From: Paracoccaceae bacterium
GTDB lineage: Bacteria; Pseudomonadota; Alphaproteobacteria; Rhodobacterales; Rhodobacteraceae
Direction of reading: 5' to 3'
DNA: 64,000 bases
Assembly: GCA_020832655.1 (NCBI GenBank)
Contig: JAFIEF010000001.1
Span: 87,284-151,283, forward strand
The notes beneath the pieces were generated by a model. The model saw nothing but the letters and a program-made list of their open reading frames with translations, made no database searches and had not been told where the DNA came from. Both the position numbers and the translations under genes were made by a program. Shown piece after piece: positions 57,169 through 64,000 of the stretch; within the stretch, counting starts at the first letter, position 1; the number at the start of each line of letters is the position of its first letter.

Positions 57169-58020
57169 TCAGCCTTCCGCGCGCAAAATCGCGGCCAGCC
57201 CGGTCTGATAGTCGCGATAGCGCAGTTTCAGCCCCAGCTCTGCCTTGATGCGGTCATTGCGCACGCGCTTGCTGTCGGCATAGAAAGATCGCGCCATTGG
57301 CGAAAGCGCGGCCTGCTCGAACGGCACTGCGGGCGGTGGGGGCAGGCCCAGCAGATGCGCGGCATGTTCCAGCACATCTTGAGGCGGGGCCGGGGCGTCG
57401 TCGCACAGATTATAGATACGGGCGCCGATATCCGATTTGATCGCCAGTTCCAGCGCCTGACCGATATCGTCGCAATGAATGCGCGAAAACACCTGCCCCC
57501 GCTTGATCACCCGCTGCGCGCGCCCGCTGCGCAGCTTTTCGAACGGGCCGCGACCGGGGCCGTAAATCCCGGCCAGCCGGAAGATATGCAGCCGCAGCCC
57601 TGCCGCATCGCACAGCGCTTGCCAGCGGGCTTCGGCGGCAACGCGCGCGCGCGCGCGCTCGGTGCTGGGGTTGGGGGGGGTGGTTTCATCGACCCAGCCG
57701 CCCTGTGCATCGCCATAAACCCCGATGGTTGACAGATAGCCCACCCAGTCCAGATGCGTGGCCGCCGCGATCTGCGGCCCGCAGGCATCCAGCACCGGCT
57801 CGCTGCTTCCCGGCGCGACAGAGCTGAGCAGATGGGTTGCGCGTTTCAGCGGCAGATCGGTTCCGGGCCAGATCAGCGCTTCGATGCCGCGTGCTTCCAT
57901 TGCGCGGGCTTTCTGGGCGCTGCGCGTGGTGGCAATGATGTGCCAGCCCTTGGGCTGCAAACGGCGCGCCAGCGCCTCGGCGCTATAGCCATGCCCGATG
58001 GAAAGAAGTGTCTTGGTCAT
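57169..58020 (-). CDS. NAD-dependent epimerase-like protein (YeeZ-type)
   Basis: 283 aa extended short-chain dehydrogenase. The N-terminus MTKTLLSIGHGYSAEALARR replaces the classical GxxGxxG with GHGYSA, typical of the YeeZ group, and the active-site-like Tyr lies in VGYLSTIGVYGDAQGGWVDE. FRLAGIYGPGRGPFEKLRSG and FSRIHCDDIGQALELAIKSD match. The substrate is unknown. It precedes truA on the same strand by 36 bases; ATG 58020. Confidence 0.88.
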   Translation of the reverse strand: MTKTLLSIGHGYSAEALARRLQPKGWHIIATTRSAQKARAMEARGIEALIWPGTDLPLKRATHLLSSVAPGSSEPVLDACGPQIAAATHLDWVGYLSTIGVYGDAQGGWVDETTPPNPSTERARARVAAEARWQALCDAAGLRLHIFRLAGIYGPGRGPFEKLRSGRAQRVIKRGQVFSRIHCDDIGQALELAIKSDIGARIYNLCDDAPAPPQDVLEHAAHLLGLPPPPAVPFEQAALSPMARSFYADSKRVRNDRIKAELGLKLRYRDYQTGLAAILRAEG

Positions 58021-58140
58021 GGCGCCGAGTATCGGATTGCGGCGCGGGCGGCGCAAGGGGGCGCGCGCCTTTTCGCTGGCGGTGCCTGCGTCAAGCTGGC
58101 AATCTGCCGCCATGCCAAAGCCCCCTTCGGATGGAACGAT

Positions 58141-58596
58141 ATGTCACCTGACACTGTGAAATACGCCATCGTCATGCTGGCCGCCGGGGTGGGTGTACCG
58201 GTTCTGGCGGCGCTGAACGCCCAGATGGGCGCGCGGATCGGTTCACCCGCGGCCGCGGCGGCGGTGATGTTCGTGCTGGCCGCGGCTGTGGCAGGGGTGG
58301 TCGCGCTGGCAATCGGGCAGGGCGGCGGTTTTGCCCAGCTTTCCGCGCAGCCGAAATATCTGTTTCTGGCAGGGGCGCTGATTGCTTTCTACCTGTTGTC
58401 GATTTCTTGGGTCGCGCCACATTTCGGGGTCGGCAATGCGGTGATCTTCGTGTTGCTGGGGCAAATCCTTGCGATTGCCGTGATAGATCATTTCGGCCTC
58501 TTTGGTGCGCGGCTGCGCCCGATGGACTGGCCGCGTCTTGCCGGGATTGCGCTGATGATGCTGGGCGTCGTATTGGCGCAGCGCCCGATGCAATAG
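58141..58596 (+). CDS. YdcZ/DMT-type small transporter
   Basis: 151 aa with five predicted transmembrane helices (first VKYAIVMLAAGVGVPVLAAL). GSPAAAAAVMFVLAAAVAGV and the C-terminal WPRLAGIALMMLGVVLAQRP match the DUF606/YdcZ branch of the drug-metabolite transporter superfamily. The substrate is unknown. ATG 58141 follows GGAACG; the earlier open frame overlaps the divergent gene and is not used. Confidence 0.88.
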   Translation: MSPDTVKYAIVMLAAGVGVPVLAALNAQMGARIGSPAAAAAVMFVLAAAVAGVVALAIGQGGGFAQLSAQPKYLFLAGALIAFYLLSISWVAPHFGVGNAVIFVLLGQILAIAVIDHFGLFGARLRPMDWPRLAGIALMMLGVVLAQRPMQ

Positions 58597-58651
58597 CGCA
58601 CTGTTGCCTGACGGCAACGCATCGTTTTCATTGTGACCTGCCGCGCGCGAA

Positions 58652-58665
58652 TTGATCAGTATCAA
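58652..58665. promoter_or_regulatory. FNR/FnrL box upstream of ppk2
   Basis: TTGATCAGTATCAA is a perfect TTGAT-N4-ATCAA palindrome, the FnrL consensus in Rhodobacter, 70 bases upstream of ppk2. Position fits activation or repression of ppk2 by oxygen limitation. Confidence 0.7.
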
Positions 58666-58735
58666 TGACAGCTTTTCCGCTGCGTGTCAGTTGAGCACAG
58701 AACCAGTTGCAATGGGATGTGGATAGGAGAACCGA

Positions 58736-59797
58736 ATGAAAGATGCCGCGATTGCCAAGACCAGTTCAGCCCCCGGCGCAGAGGAAAGCAAGCTGCCCGA
58801 GCCAGAAACAGCGGCAATCACCGCTGTGGCTGCGGCGCAATCGCACCCGGCAGAGTCGCCCCCGGTTTCTGAGAATCCGATCAGTAAGCTGACGATAGGC
58901 GAAAAGCTAAAGACCGCCCCCAAATCGCATAGCTGGCGACCCGACCCGGATGAACTGACCACCGAGGAAATCCGGCAGTTCTTCGAATCCGACCGCTACC
59001 CCTATCGCTACAAGATGGCGCGCAAACCCTATGAGGCGGAAAAGGCGCGCCTTCAGGCCGAATTGCTGAAGGTCCAGAAATGGGCCATTGAAACGGGTGA
59101 GCGGTTCGTTTTTCTGTTCGAAGGGCGCGACGCGGCCGGCAAGGGCGGCACCATCAAGCGTTTTAATGAGCATTTAAACCCGCGTTTTGCGCGGGTGGTC
59201 GCGCTGAACAAGCCCTCTGACAAAGAGCGCGGAGAATGGTACTTCCAGCGCTATATCGAGCATCTGCCGACATCGGGGGAAATGGTGTTCTACGACCGGT
59301 CCTGGTATAATCGCGCCGGGGTCGAGCGTGTGATGGGGTTCTGCACCCCGACGGAATATCTGGAATTCATGCGTCAGGCACCCGAGTTCGAGCGCATGAT
59401 GGTGCGCTCGGGCATCCGGCTATACAAATTCTGGTTTTCGGTCACGCCCGAAGAACAGCGCCGCCGCTTCGCCTCGCGCGAAACAGACCCGCTCAAACGC
59501 TGGAAGCTGTCGCCCATCGACAAGGCCAGCCTTGGCAAATGGGATGAATACACCCAAGCGAAAGAGGCGATGTTCTTCTACACCGATACCGCCGACGCGC
59601 CCTGGACAGTGATCAAATCCAAGGACAAGAAGCGCGCGCGTCTGGAATGCATGAAGTACTTCCTGTCAACGCTGGACTACCCCGGCAAGGATCCCGAAAT
59701 CGTGCGCAACCCCGATCCGCTGATTGTGGGGCGCGCGCGGCATGTGGTGCTGTCGGGGGCGGAACTGTCCCATGTCATGGGCGCATCGGCAGGCTGA
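58736..59797 (+). CDS. ppk2: Polyphosphate kinase 2
   Basis: 353 aa. After an Ala/Glu/Pro-rich N-terminus (about residues 1-65) comes the P-loop kinase core with FLFEGRDAAGKGGTIKRFNE (Walker A, about 128-147), the lid motif, and VFYDRSWYNRAGVERVMGF (Walker B). PPK2 uses polyphosphate to phosphorylate GDP/ADP or the reverse. Helix-rich C-terminus with PLKRWKLSPIDKASLGKWDE is standard. ATG 58736 has AGGAGA. Possible control by FnrL. Confidence 0.95.
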   Translation: MKDAAIAKTSSAPGAEESKLPEPETAAITAVAAAQSHPAESPPVSENPISKLTIGEKLKTAPKSHSWRPDPDELTTEEIRQFFESDRYPYRYKMARKPYEAEKARLQAELLKVQKWAIETGERFVFLFEGRDAAGKGGTIKRFNEHLNPRFARVVALNKPSDKERGEWYFQRYIEHLPTSGEMVFYDRSWYNRAGVERVMGFCTPTEYLEFMRQAPEFERMMVRSGIRLYKFWFSVTPEEQRRRFASRETDPLKRWKLSPIDKASLGKWDEYTQAKEAMFFYTDTADAPWTVIKSKDKKRARLECMKYFLSTLDYPGKDPEIVRNPDPLIVGRARHVVLSGAELSHVMGASAG

Positions 59798-59861
59798 TAT
59801 GGCCGGTGCCGGATGGGCTGACAGGCGGGGGCGATGACCCGCCTGTTCGTGGCCCGAATGG

Positions 59862-60059
59862 TCAGGCGGGTTTCTGCCCCGTCGCGCCAGCCTGGTGCTG
59901 TGTCCTGAAAGCAGCAACCAGCGCTGCCCATATTTTCGCGGTCTGGGCGCGAAGGAACTCTGCGCGCAGCCGTCTGGCTTCGAATTCAAGCTGGGTGACA
60001 TCTGTCAGGGACGGATGCGTGTTTGTGCCTTGTGTCATCTTCTTGATACCTGTGTTCAT
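59862..60059 (-). CDS. Small helical hypothetical protein
   Basis: 65 aa from ATG 60059, or 58 aa from ATG 60038. DVTQLEFEARRLRAEFLRAQ followed by TAKIWAALVAAF forms an amphipathic helix resembling small Arg-rich alphaproteobacterial proteins of the DUF1127/RSP_7527 kind, but no confident family can be given. It is convergent with ppk2. The ribosome site is weak. Confidence 0.4.
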   Translation of the reverse strand: MNTGIKKMTQGTNTHPSLTDVTQLEFEARRLRAEFLRAQTAKIWAALVAAFRTQHQAGATGQKPA

Positions 60060-60167
60060 GCCATCTTGTGGCCCTGCGTCGAAATAGACGCTGCGACGCA
60101 GCATTACGAGGTGCATGAACGAAATCCCGCCATGCAAGTGATGCAAGGCTGTGACGGGCTGTTGCCT

Positions 60168-60181
60168 TGATAGCGCTAACG
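60168..60181 (+). promoter_or_regulatory. LacI-type operator candidate upstream of edd
   Basis: TGATAGCGCTAACG, identical to the site before zwf (35016-35029) and in the same orientation relative to its gene, 74 bases upstream of the edd start. Its presence before both glucose-degradation transcripts suggests one common regulator, plausibly a CceR-type LacI protein. Confidence 0.65.
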
Positions 60182-60255
60182 GATTATATGCTGCCCCAGA
60201 ACGCGCAGCCAGGGCACAGGCACGCCGCGCGGGCGTGCCAGCCAATGGAGGGAAG

Positions 60256-62061
60256 ATGCCGCTCAATCCGCAGATCGAAGCCATCACCGACCGCATCCGC
60301 AGCCGGTCGACCGAACGCCGCACGGCCTATCTGGACCGCATGCGCAAGGCTGCCGAGGCCGGCCCGGCCCGCGCCCATCTCAGTTGTGGCAATCAGGCCC
60401 ATGCCTATGCCGCAATGGGCGCGGACAAGGACGCGCTGGCCGAAGGCCGCGCGCCCAATCTGGGCATCGTCACCGCCTATAACGACATGCTCTCGGCGCA
60501 TCAGCCCTTTGAAAATTATCCCCAGATCATCCGCAGCGCGGCGCGCGCGGCAGGCGGCACCGCGCAGGTGGCGGGTGGTGTGCCAGCGATGTGCGACGGT
60601 GTCACCCAGGGCCAGCCGGGGATGGAGCTGTCGTTGTTCTCGCGCGATGTTATCGCGCTTTCGGCCGGGGTGGCGATGTCGCATAACTGTTTTGACGCGG
60701 CGGTCTGGCTGGGGGTCTGCGACAAGATCGTGCCGGGTCTGGTGATTGCGGCGGCGACATTCGGCCATGTGCCCGCCGTCTTCATTCCCGCAGGGCCGAT
60801 GACCAGCGGCCTGCCCAATGATGAAAAGGCCCGCGTGCGCCAGCAATTCGCACAAGGGCAGGTCGGGCGTGACAAGCTGATGGAAGCAGAGATGTCCAGC
60901 TATCACGGCCCCGGCACCTGCACCTTTTACGGCACCGCCAATACCAACCAAATGCTGATGGAGTTCATGGGCCTGCACCTGCCAGGAGCCGCCTTTGTCA
61001 ATCCCGGCACGCCGCTGCGCGAGGCGCTCACCGCCGCCGCCACTGAACGCGCGCTGGCGATTACCGCGCTGGGAAGTAACTATCGCCCCGCAGCGCAGGT
61101 GCTGGATGAATGCGCTTTCGTCAATGGCATTGTCGGGCTGATGGCCACGGGCGGGTCCACCAATCTGGTGCTGCATCTGCCCGCAATGGCGCGCGCGGCG
61201 GGAATTGAACTTACACTTCAGGATTTCGCAGAGATCTCGGATCTGGTGCCGCTGATGGCCAAGATCTATCCCAACGGTTTGGCAGATGTGAACCATTTCC
61301 ACGCTGCGGGGGGTTTGGGCTTCATGATCGGCGAGTTGCTTGATGCCGGGCTGCTGCATGAGGATGTCTGTACCGTGGCAGGCGACGGGCTGGCGCGCTA
61401 TGCGCAGGAACCCAAGCTGCGCGACGGGCGGCTGGTCTGGGAAGCCGGGGCGGAGTGCAGCGCCAATGACCGCATCCTGCGTCCGGCATCCGACCCGTTC
61501 CAGCGCTCGGGCGGGCTGAAACAGCTTTCCGGCAATCTGGGGCAAGGGGTGATCAAGACCTCTGCCGTGGACCCCGCGCGCCATGTCATCGAGGCCCGCG
61601 CGCGCATCTTCCATGATCAGCACAGCGTCAAGGCGGCGTTCCGCGCCGGGGAATTCACCGAAGACACCATTGTTGTCGTCCGCTTTCAGGGACCAGCGGC
61701 GAACGGCATGCCAGAGTTGCATTCGCTGACCCCGATCCTGTCGGTGTTGCAGGATCGCGGGCTGAAAGTGGCGCTGGTGACCGATGGGCGCATGTCGGGG
61801 GCCAGCGGCAAGGTGCCCGCTGCGATCCATGTCGCGCCCGAAGCCGCGCGCGGCGGGCCGCTGGCGCGGCTACGCGAAGGCGATCTTTTGCGGCTGGATG
61901 CGGCGGCGGGCAGGCTGGATGTGCTGGAAGATGGCTTTGCCGAACGCGCGCCGGTCATGGCCGATCTTGCCGACAACCAGACCGGCATCGGGCGCGAGCT
62001 GTTCGCGGCGTTCCGCGCCAGTGTGGGCGATTCAACCGATGGGGCCGGGGTGGTGGTGTAA
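60256..62061 (+). CDS. edd: 6-phosphogluconate dehydratase
   Basis: 601 aa IlvD/Edd family iron-sulfur enzyme that makes KDPG, the key Entner-Doudoroff intermediate. [20 protein letters not shown] and [20 protein letters not shown] contain cluster cysteines; [20 protein letters not shown] is a C-terminal family signature. ATG 60256 has a GGAGGGA ribosome site, which decides the start over a longer frame. KDPG aldolase (eda) is not adjacent. Confidence 0.96.
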   Translation: MPLNPQIEAITDRIRSRSTERRTAYLDRMRKAAEAGPARAHLSCGNQAHAYAAMGADKDALAEGRAPNLGIVTAYNDMLSAHQPFENYPQIIRSAARAAGGTAQVAGGVPAMCDGVTQGQPGMELSLFSRDVIALSAGVAMSHNCFDAAVWLGVCDKIVPGLVIAAATFGHVPAVFIPAGPMTSGLPNDEKARVRQQFAQGQVGRDKLMEAEMSSYHGPGTCTFYGTANTNQMLMEFMGLHLPGAAFVNPGTPLREALTAAATERALAITALGSNYRPAAQVLDECAFVNGIVGLMATGGSTNLVLHLPAMARAAGIELTLQDFAEISDLVPLMAKIYPNGLADVNHFHAAGGLGFMIGELLDAGLLHEDVCTVAGDGLARYAQEPKLRDGRLVWEAGAECSANDRILRPASDPFQRSGGLKQLSGNLGQGVIKTSAVDPARHVIEARARIFHDQHSVKAAFRAGEFTEDTIVVVRFQGPAANGMPELHSLTPILSVLQDRGLKVALVTDGRMSGASGKVPAAIHVAPEAARGGPLARLREGDLLRLDAAAGRLDVLEDGFAERAPVMADLADNQTGIGRELFAAFRASVGDSTDGAGVVV

Positions 62062-62103
62062 CCTTTCGGCAGGGCCGGAGGGCGAAAGCCCGACGCGGCC
62101 CGC

Positions 62104-62122
62104 GCCCCCCTGGATGGGGGGC
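62104..62122. terminator. Hairpin between edd and M48 protease gene
   Basis: GCCCCCC (62104-62110), loop TGGAT, GGGGGGC (62116-62122), between convergent genes. Strong stem without a T-run; probable shared terminator. Confidence 0.5.
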
Positions 62123-62148
62123 AAGGGACGCCCCCCTCTGCGCTTCGC

Positions 62149-62844
62149 TCAGCCGCCCTCGGGCGAGAGCTTCCATTTCGCCTCGTTCTCCTCGATCGCG
62201 CGGATGCGGTCGTCGGTCTTGGGGTGCGACATCAGCCAGGCCGGCATCCCGCCCCCCATCCCGGTCAGCCCTTCGAGTTTGCGAAACAGGCTCTTTTGCG
62301 GCCCGGTGCCGATCCCGGCCTTGACCAGCAGCGCCGAGGCATAGGCATCAGCCTCGTATTCATCATTGCGGCTGAGTTTCGCGGCCAGCATCGTGACCAC
62401 GAAATTCGCGATCACCGCCCCCAGACCCGGCAGGAAGCGGTTGAACACCGTGGCCAGCACCATGCGTACCGCATTGGTGCCGGAAAAATCGATCATCCGC
62501 TTGCGCGAATGCCCCAGCGCCACATGCCCCAGCTCATGGGCGATGACACTTGCCATTTCCTCGGCGGATACCTCGCCCTGGCGGTATTTGTTGTAGAACC
62601 CGCGCGTGATGAAAATCCGCCCATCGGGGGCGGCCAGCCCGTTCACAGGCTCGATCTCGTAGACATGCACGCGGATCTGACCAACGCCCACGGCATCGGC
62701 AAAACGGTCGGTCAGATCCTTCAGCCGCTTGTCGGCCAGCAGGCTGGAGCGCGCGTCAAGCTCGTTACGCGTGCGCCAGGCAGAGAACCAGTACATGACC
62801 AGCCCGTAACCGATGATCAGCAGGATCGGGATCAGTTTTGTCAT
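62149..62844 (-). CDS. M48 family metalloprotease
   Basis: 231 aa. One N-terminal transmembrane helix ([20 protein letters not shown]), then the gluzincin motif [18 protein letters not shown] with the zinc ligands, and a third ligand in [20 protein letters not shown]. The C-terminal [20 protein letters not shown] is typical. It is a short HtpX/STE24-like membrane protease likely acting in envelope quality control. ATG 62844 is the first plausible start. Confidence 0.93.
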   Translation of the reverse strand: MTKLIPILLIIGYGLVMYWFSAWRTRNELDARSSLLADKRLKDLTDRFADAVGVGQIRVHVYEIEPVNGLAAPDGRIFITRGFYNKYRQGEVSAEEMASVIAHELGHVALGHSRKRMIDFSGTNAVRMVLATVFNRFLPGLGAVIANFVVTMLAAKLSRNDEYEADAYASALLVKAGIGTGPQKSLFRKLEGLTGMGGGMPAWLMSHPKTDDRIRAIEENEAKWKLSPEGG

Positions 62845-63047
62845 AGGCCAGATATGGGGCATGGACCGGCATGGGGCAATGATCAATCTGCCGCTTTGTG
62901 ATATGTGCGATGGGATGCCGCGCGGCGAGCACGGTTTCGCGGGCAAGGGCATGAAGCCGGACCGGCAAGCACAAGCCTCGATCACATGAAGCTGAGCCGC
63001 CACTGCCGCAGTGCAGCCTGACTGATGCAGCAGATAGGGGATTTGCC

Positions 63048-63461
63048 ATGCCCGAAGACACCATTCGACACGCGCAATGTTCGTGCGGTCAGTTTCGAGT
63101 AACCGTCAAAGGAGATCTGGAATGGGTCAATATTTGCAACTGCTACGATTGCCAGCGTCGCAGCGGAAGTGCTTTTCACATCGCAGGATTCTTCCGCGAA
63201 GAACAGGTAACAGACAATCTCGGCGAGCGACGAGAGTATAGAAGGCCCACAAATGAAGACAGAACACTGGATCTTGAGTTCTGCCCGATTTGTGGGGTTT
63301 CGCTGTTGTTTCGCTTGAAATTGCGGCCGGGAATGGTTGCAATTCATGGCGGTTGTTTTGCTGATCGCAACTTTCCGGCACCCGACAGGATATGGTTTGC
63401 GCATAGGGCGCATCCTTGGGTGGTTTTGCCTCCTGGCGAAAACATGACGCCATCACCGTAG
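63048..63461 (+). CDS. GFA-family zinc protein
   Basis: 137 aa. The CENP-V/GFA fold is shown by the cysteine pattern CSCGQFRVTV, CNCYDCQRRSGSAFHIAGFF and FCPICGVSLLF, and the end WFAHRAHPWVVLPPG. Family members include glutathione-dependent formaldehyde-activating enzymes, but most have unknown substrates. GC content is clearly lower than neighbouring genes, suggesting recent transfer. Confidence 0.9.
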   Translation: MPEDTIRHAQCSCGQFRVTVKGDLEWVNICNCYDCQRRSGSAFHIAGFFREEQVTDNLGERREYRRPTNEDRTLDLEFCPICGVSLLFRLKLRPGMVAIHGGCFADRNFPAPDRIWFAHRAHPWVVLPPGENMTPSP

Positions 63462-63518
63462 TCGCAAAATGAAGTGACGCGGGGTTCAGGACGCCAGTGT
63501 CTTGCCTTTCTGGGAAGT

Positions 63519-63815
63519 TCATTGTCCGTGATCGCGCGTGGCGGGGCCGCGCAGCAGACGCCCGACCCCGCGCCCTGTAGGTTGCGCCATGTCCTGCCAG
63601 CGTGCGCGGGCCGGGCGGCAGACCTGCAGCGCGATCACCCCGGTTCGGCCAAGGCGCGGGAACTGCGCCAGCGATGCCTGTCGGCCCATTCCGGCACTGA
63701 TCAGATCCCGATCAGGCCGGTTCCTGCGCGCCCACGCGAACAGCAGGTCGCTGGCACCATCGAAACCGGTGATCGTCCAGTCCTTGCCCAGCCCCTGATC
63801 TTTCTGACGCAGCAT
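63519..63815 (-). CDS. Hypothetical protein, weak support
   Basis: 98 aa. Arg/Gly-rich with segments WTITGFDGASDLLFAWARRN and ALQVCRPARARWQDMAQ. No family is recognised. It is supported by an uninterrupted frame with genome-like codon use and an ATG at 63815; a ribosome site is not obvious. It could be a spurious frame. Confidence 0.3.
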   Translation of the reverse strand: MLRQKDQGLGKDWTITGFDGASDLLFAWARRNRPDRDLISAGMGRQASLAQFPRLGRTGVIALQVCRPARARWQDMAQPTGRGVGRLLRGPATRDHGQ

Positions 63816-63897
63816 CTCGCATTGCTTGCCGGTGGGGCAGGCTTCTGCTAGCGCCGATGGCTGACGGGATTATGGGCAGCCTTTGGGAATACGCGGC

Positions 63898-64000
63898 ATG
63901 GCAACATCATCAGCAGTCAAGATCGCGCTTCTGACCACGCTCGCAATGGTGGCCTTTGCCGCGAACTCGGTTCTGAACCGTATTGCACTGGCCGAAGGTG
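63898..64000 (+). CDS. EamA/DMT permease, 3' end outside window
   Basis: Only the first 34 codons are visible. MATSSAVKIALLTTLAMVAF followed by AANSVLNRIALA is the first transmembrane helix of EamA-type drug/metabolite transporters, where a conserved Asn-Arg pair ends helix 1. The substrate is unknown. Confidence 0.65.
   Translation, partial: MATSSAVKIALLTTLAMVAFAANSVLNRIALAEG

Noticed and set aside
60184-61830. A 548-codon frame antisense to edd
   Set aside because: Same GC-driven shadow effect; edd is well supported.

Overview
The window is a 64 kb piece of a GC-rich alphaproteobacterial chromosome, almost certainly Rhodobacterales (Rhodobacteraceae). Supporting signs are an alphaproteobacterial SOS box (GTTC-N7-GTTC) in front of recA, a perfect FnrL-type box (TTGAT-N4-ATCAA), a Mic60/mitofilin gene between hemD and hemY, short-type ProS, DUF1127 and YejA-like proteins, and a dispersed intergenic motif (GAGTATTTTTGGCAAGATGA). 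The genus cannot be fixed from the sequence alone. It is mostly core genome with small accessory insertions. There is no rRNA, CRISPR array, prophage or transposase; one tRNA is present.

Layout. 1-8.6 kb: end of an FAD monooxygenase, a membrane-anchored retropepsin-like protease, trpB, a PepSY protein next to a membrane LuxR-type regulator, DUF2237, pth-rplY, and lldD divergent from a GntR regulator. 8.6-21.2 kb: one long minus-strand envelope cluster read lolC-lolD-(beta-helix membrane protein)-ybgC-tolQ-tolR-tolA-tolB-pal-cpoB-tilS-ftsH. 21.2-22.6 kb: an inserted plus-strand pair, a tiny one-helix membrane protein and a TPR protein that share an NNTQ-G motif. 22.6-31 kb: hemerythrin, BNR-repeat protein, proS, ccdAB toxin-antitoxin, carboxylesterase, AlkA glycosylase, MFS permease and two lipoproteins. 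31-35 kb: zwf-pgl-pgi operon. 35-44.4 kb: HNH nuclease, selO, EVE and YciI proteins, gpsA-tsaD, and divergent hemD-mic60-hemY, ending at tRNA-Thr(CGT).

44.5-46 kb: an AT-rich island beside the tRNA carrying a VapBC45-like (DUF433/PIN) toxin-antitoxin pair and three consecutive hairpins. 46-51.7 kb: YejA-like peptide-binding protein, a candidate small RNA, 3-hydroxybutyrate dehydrogenase, patatin phospholipase, DUF502 protein, a half-length aldehyde dehydrogenase homologue and DUF1127. 51.8-64 kb: recA, alaS, DUF1330, truA, an NAD-epimerase homologue, a YdcZ transporter, ppk2, edd, an M48 protease, a GFA protein and the start of an EamA permease.

Connections. zwf-pgl-pgi (33-35 kb) and edd (60-62 kb) encode glucose-6-phosphate isomerisation and oxidation plus the Entner-Doudoroff dehydratase step. 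Although 25 kb apart, they carry the same 14-base LacI-family-like operator TGATAGCGCTAACG in the sense orientation, 58-74 bases before the first gene. The Lol and Tol-Pal genes together serve lipoprotein export and outer-membrane integrity. The most novel-looking items are the NNTQ/TPR gene pair, the predicted 74-nt RNA at 47.9-48.0 kb, and the repeat-bearing membrane protein embedded between lolD and ybgC.
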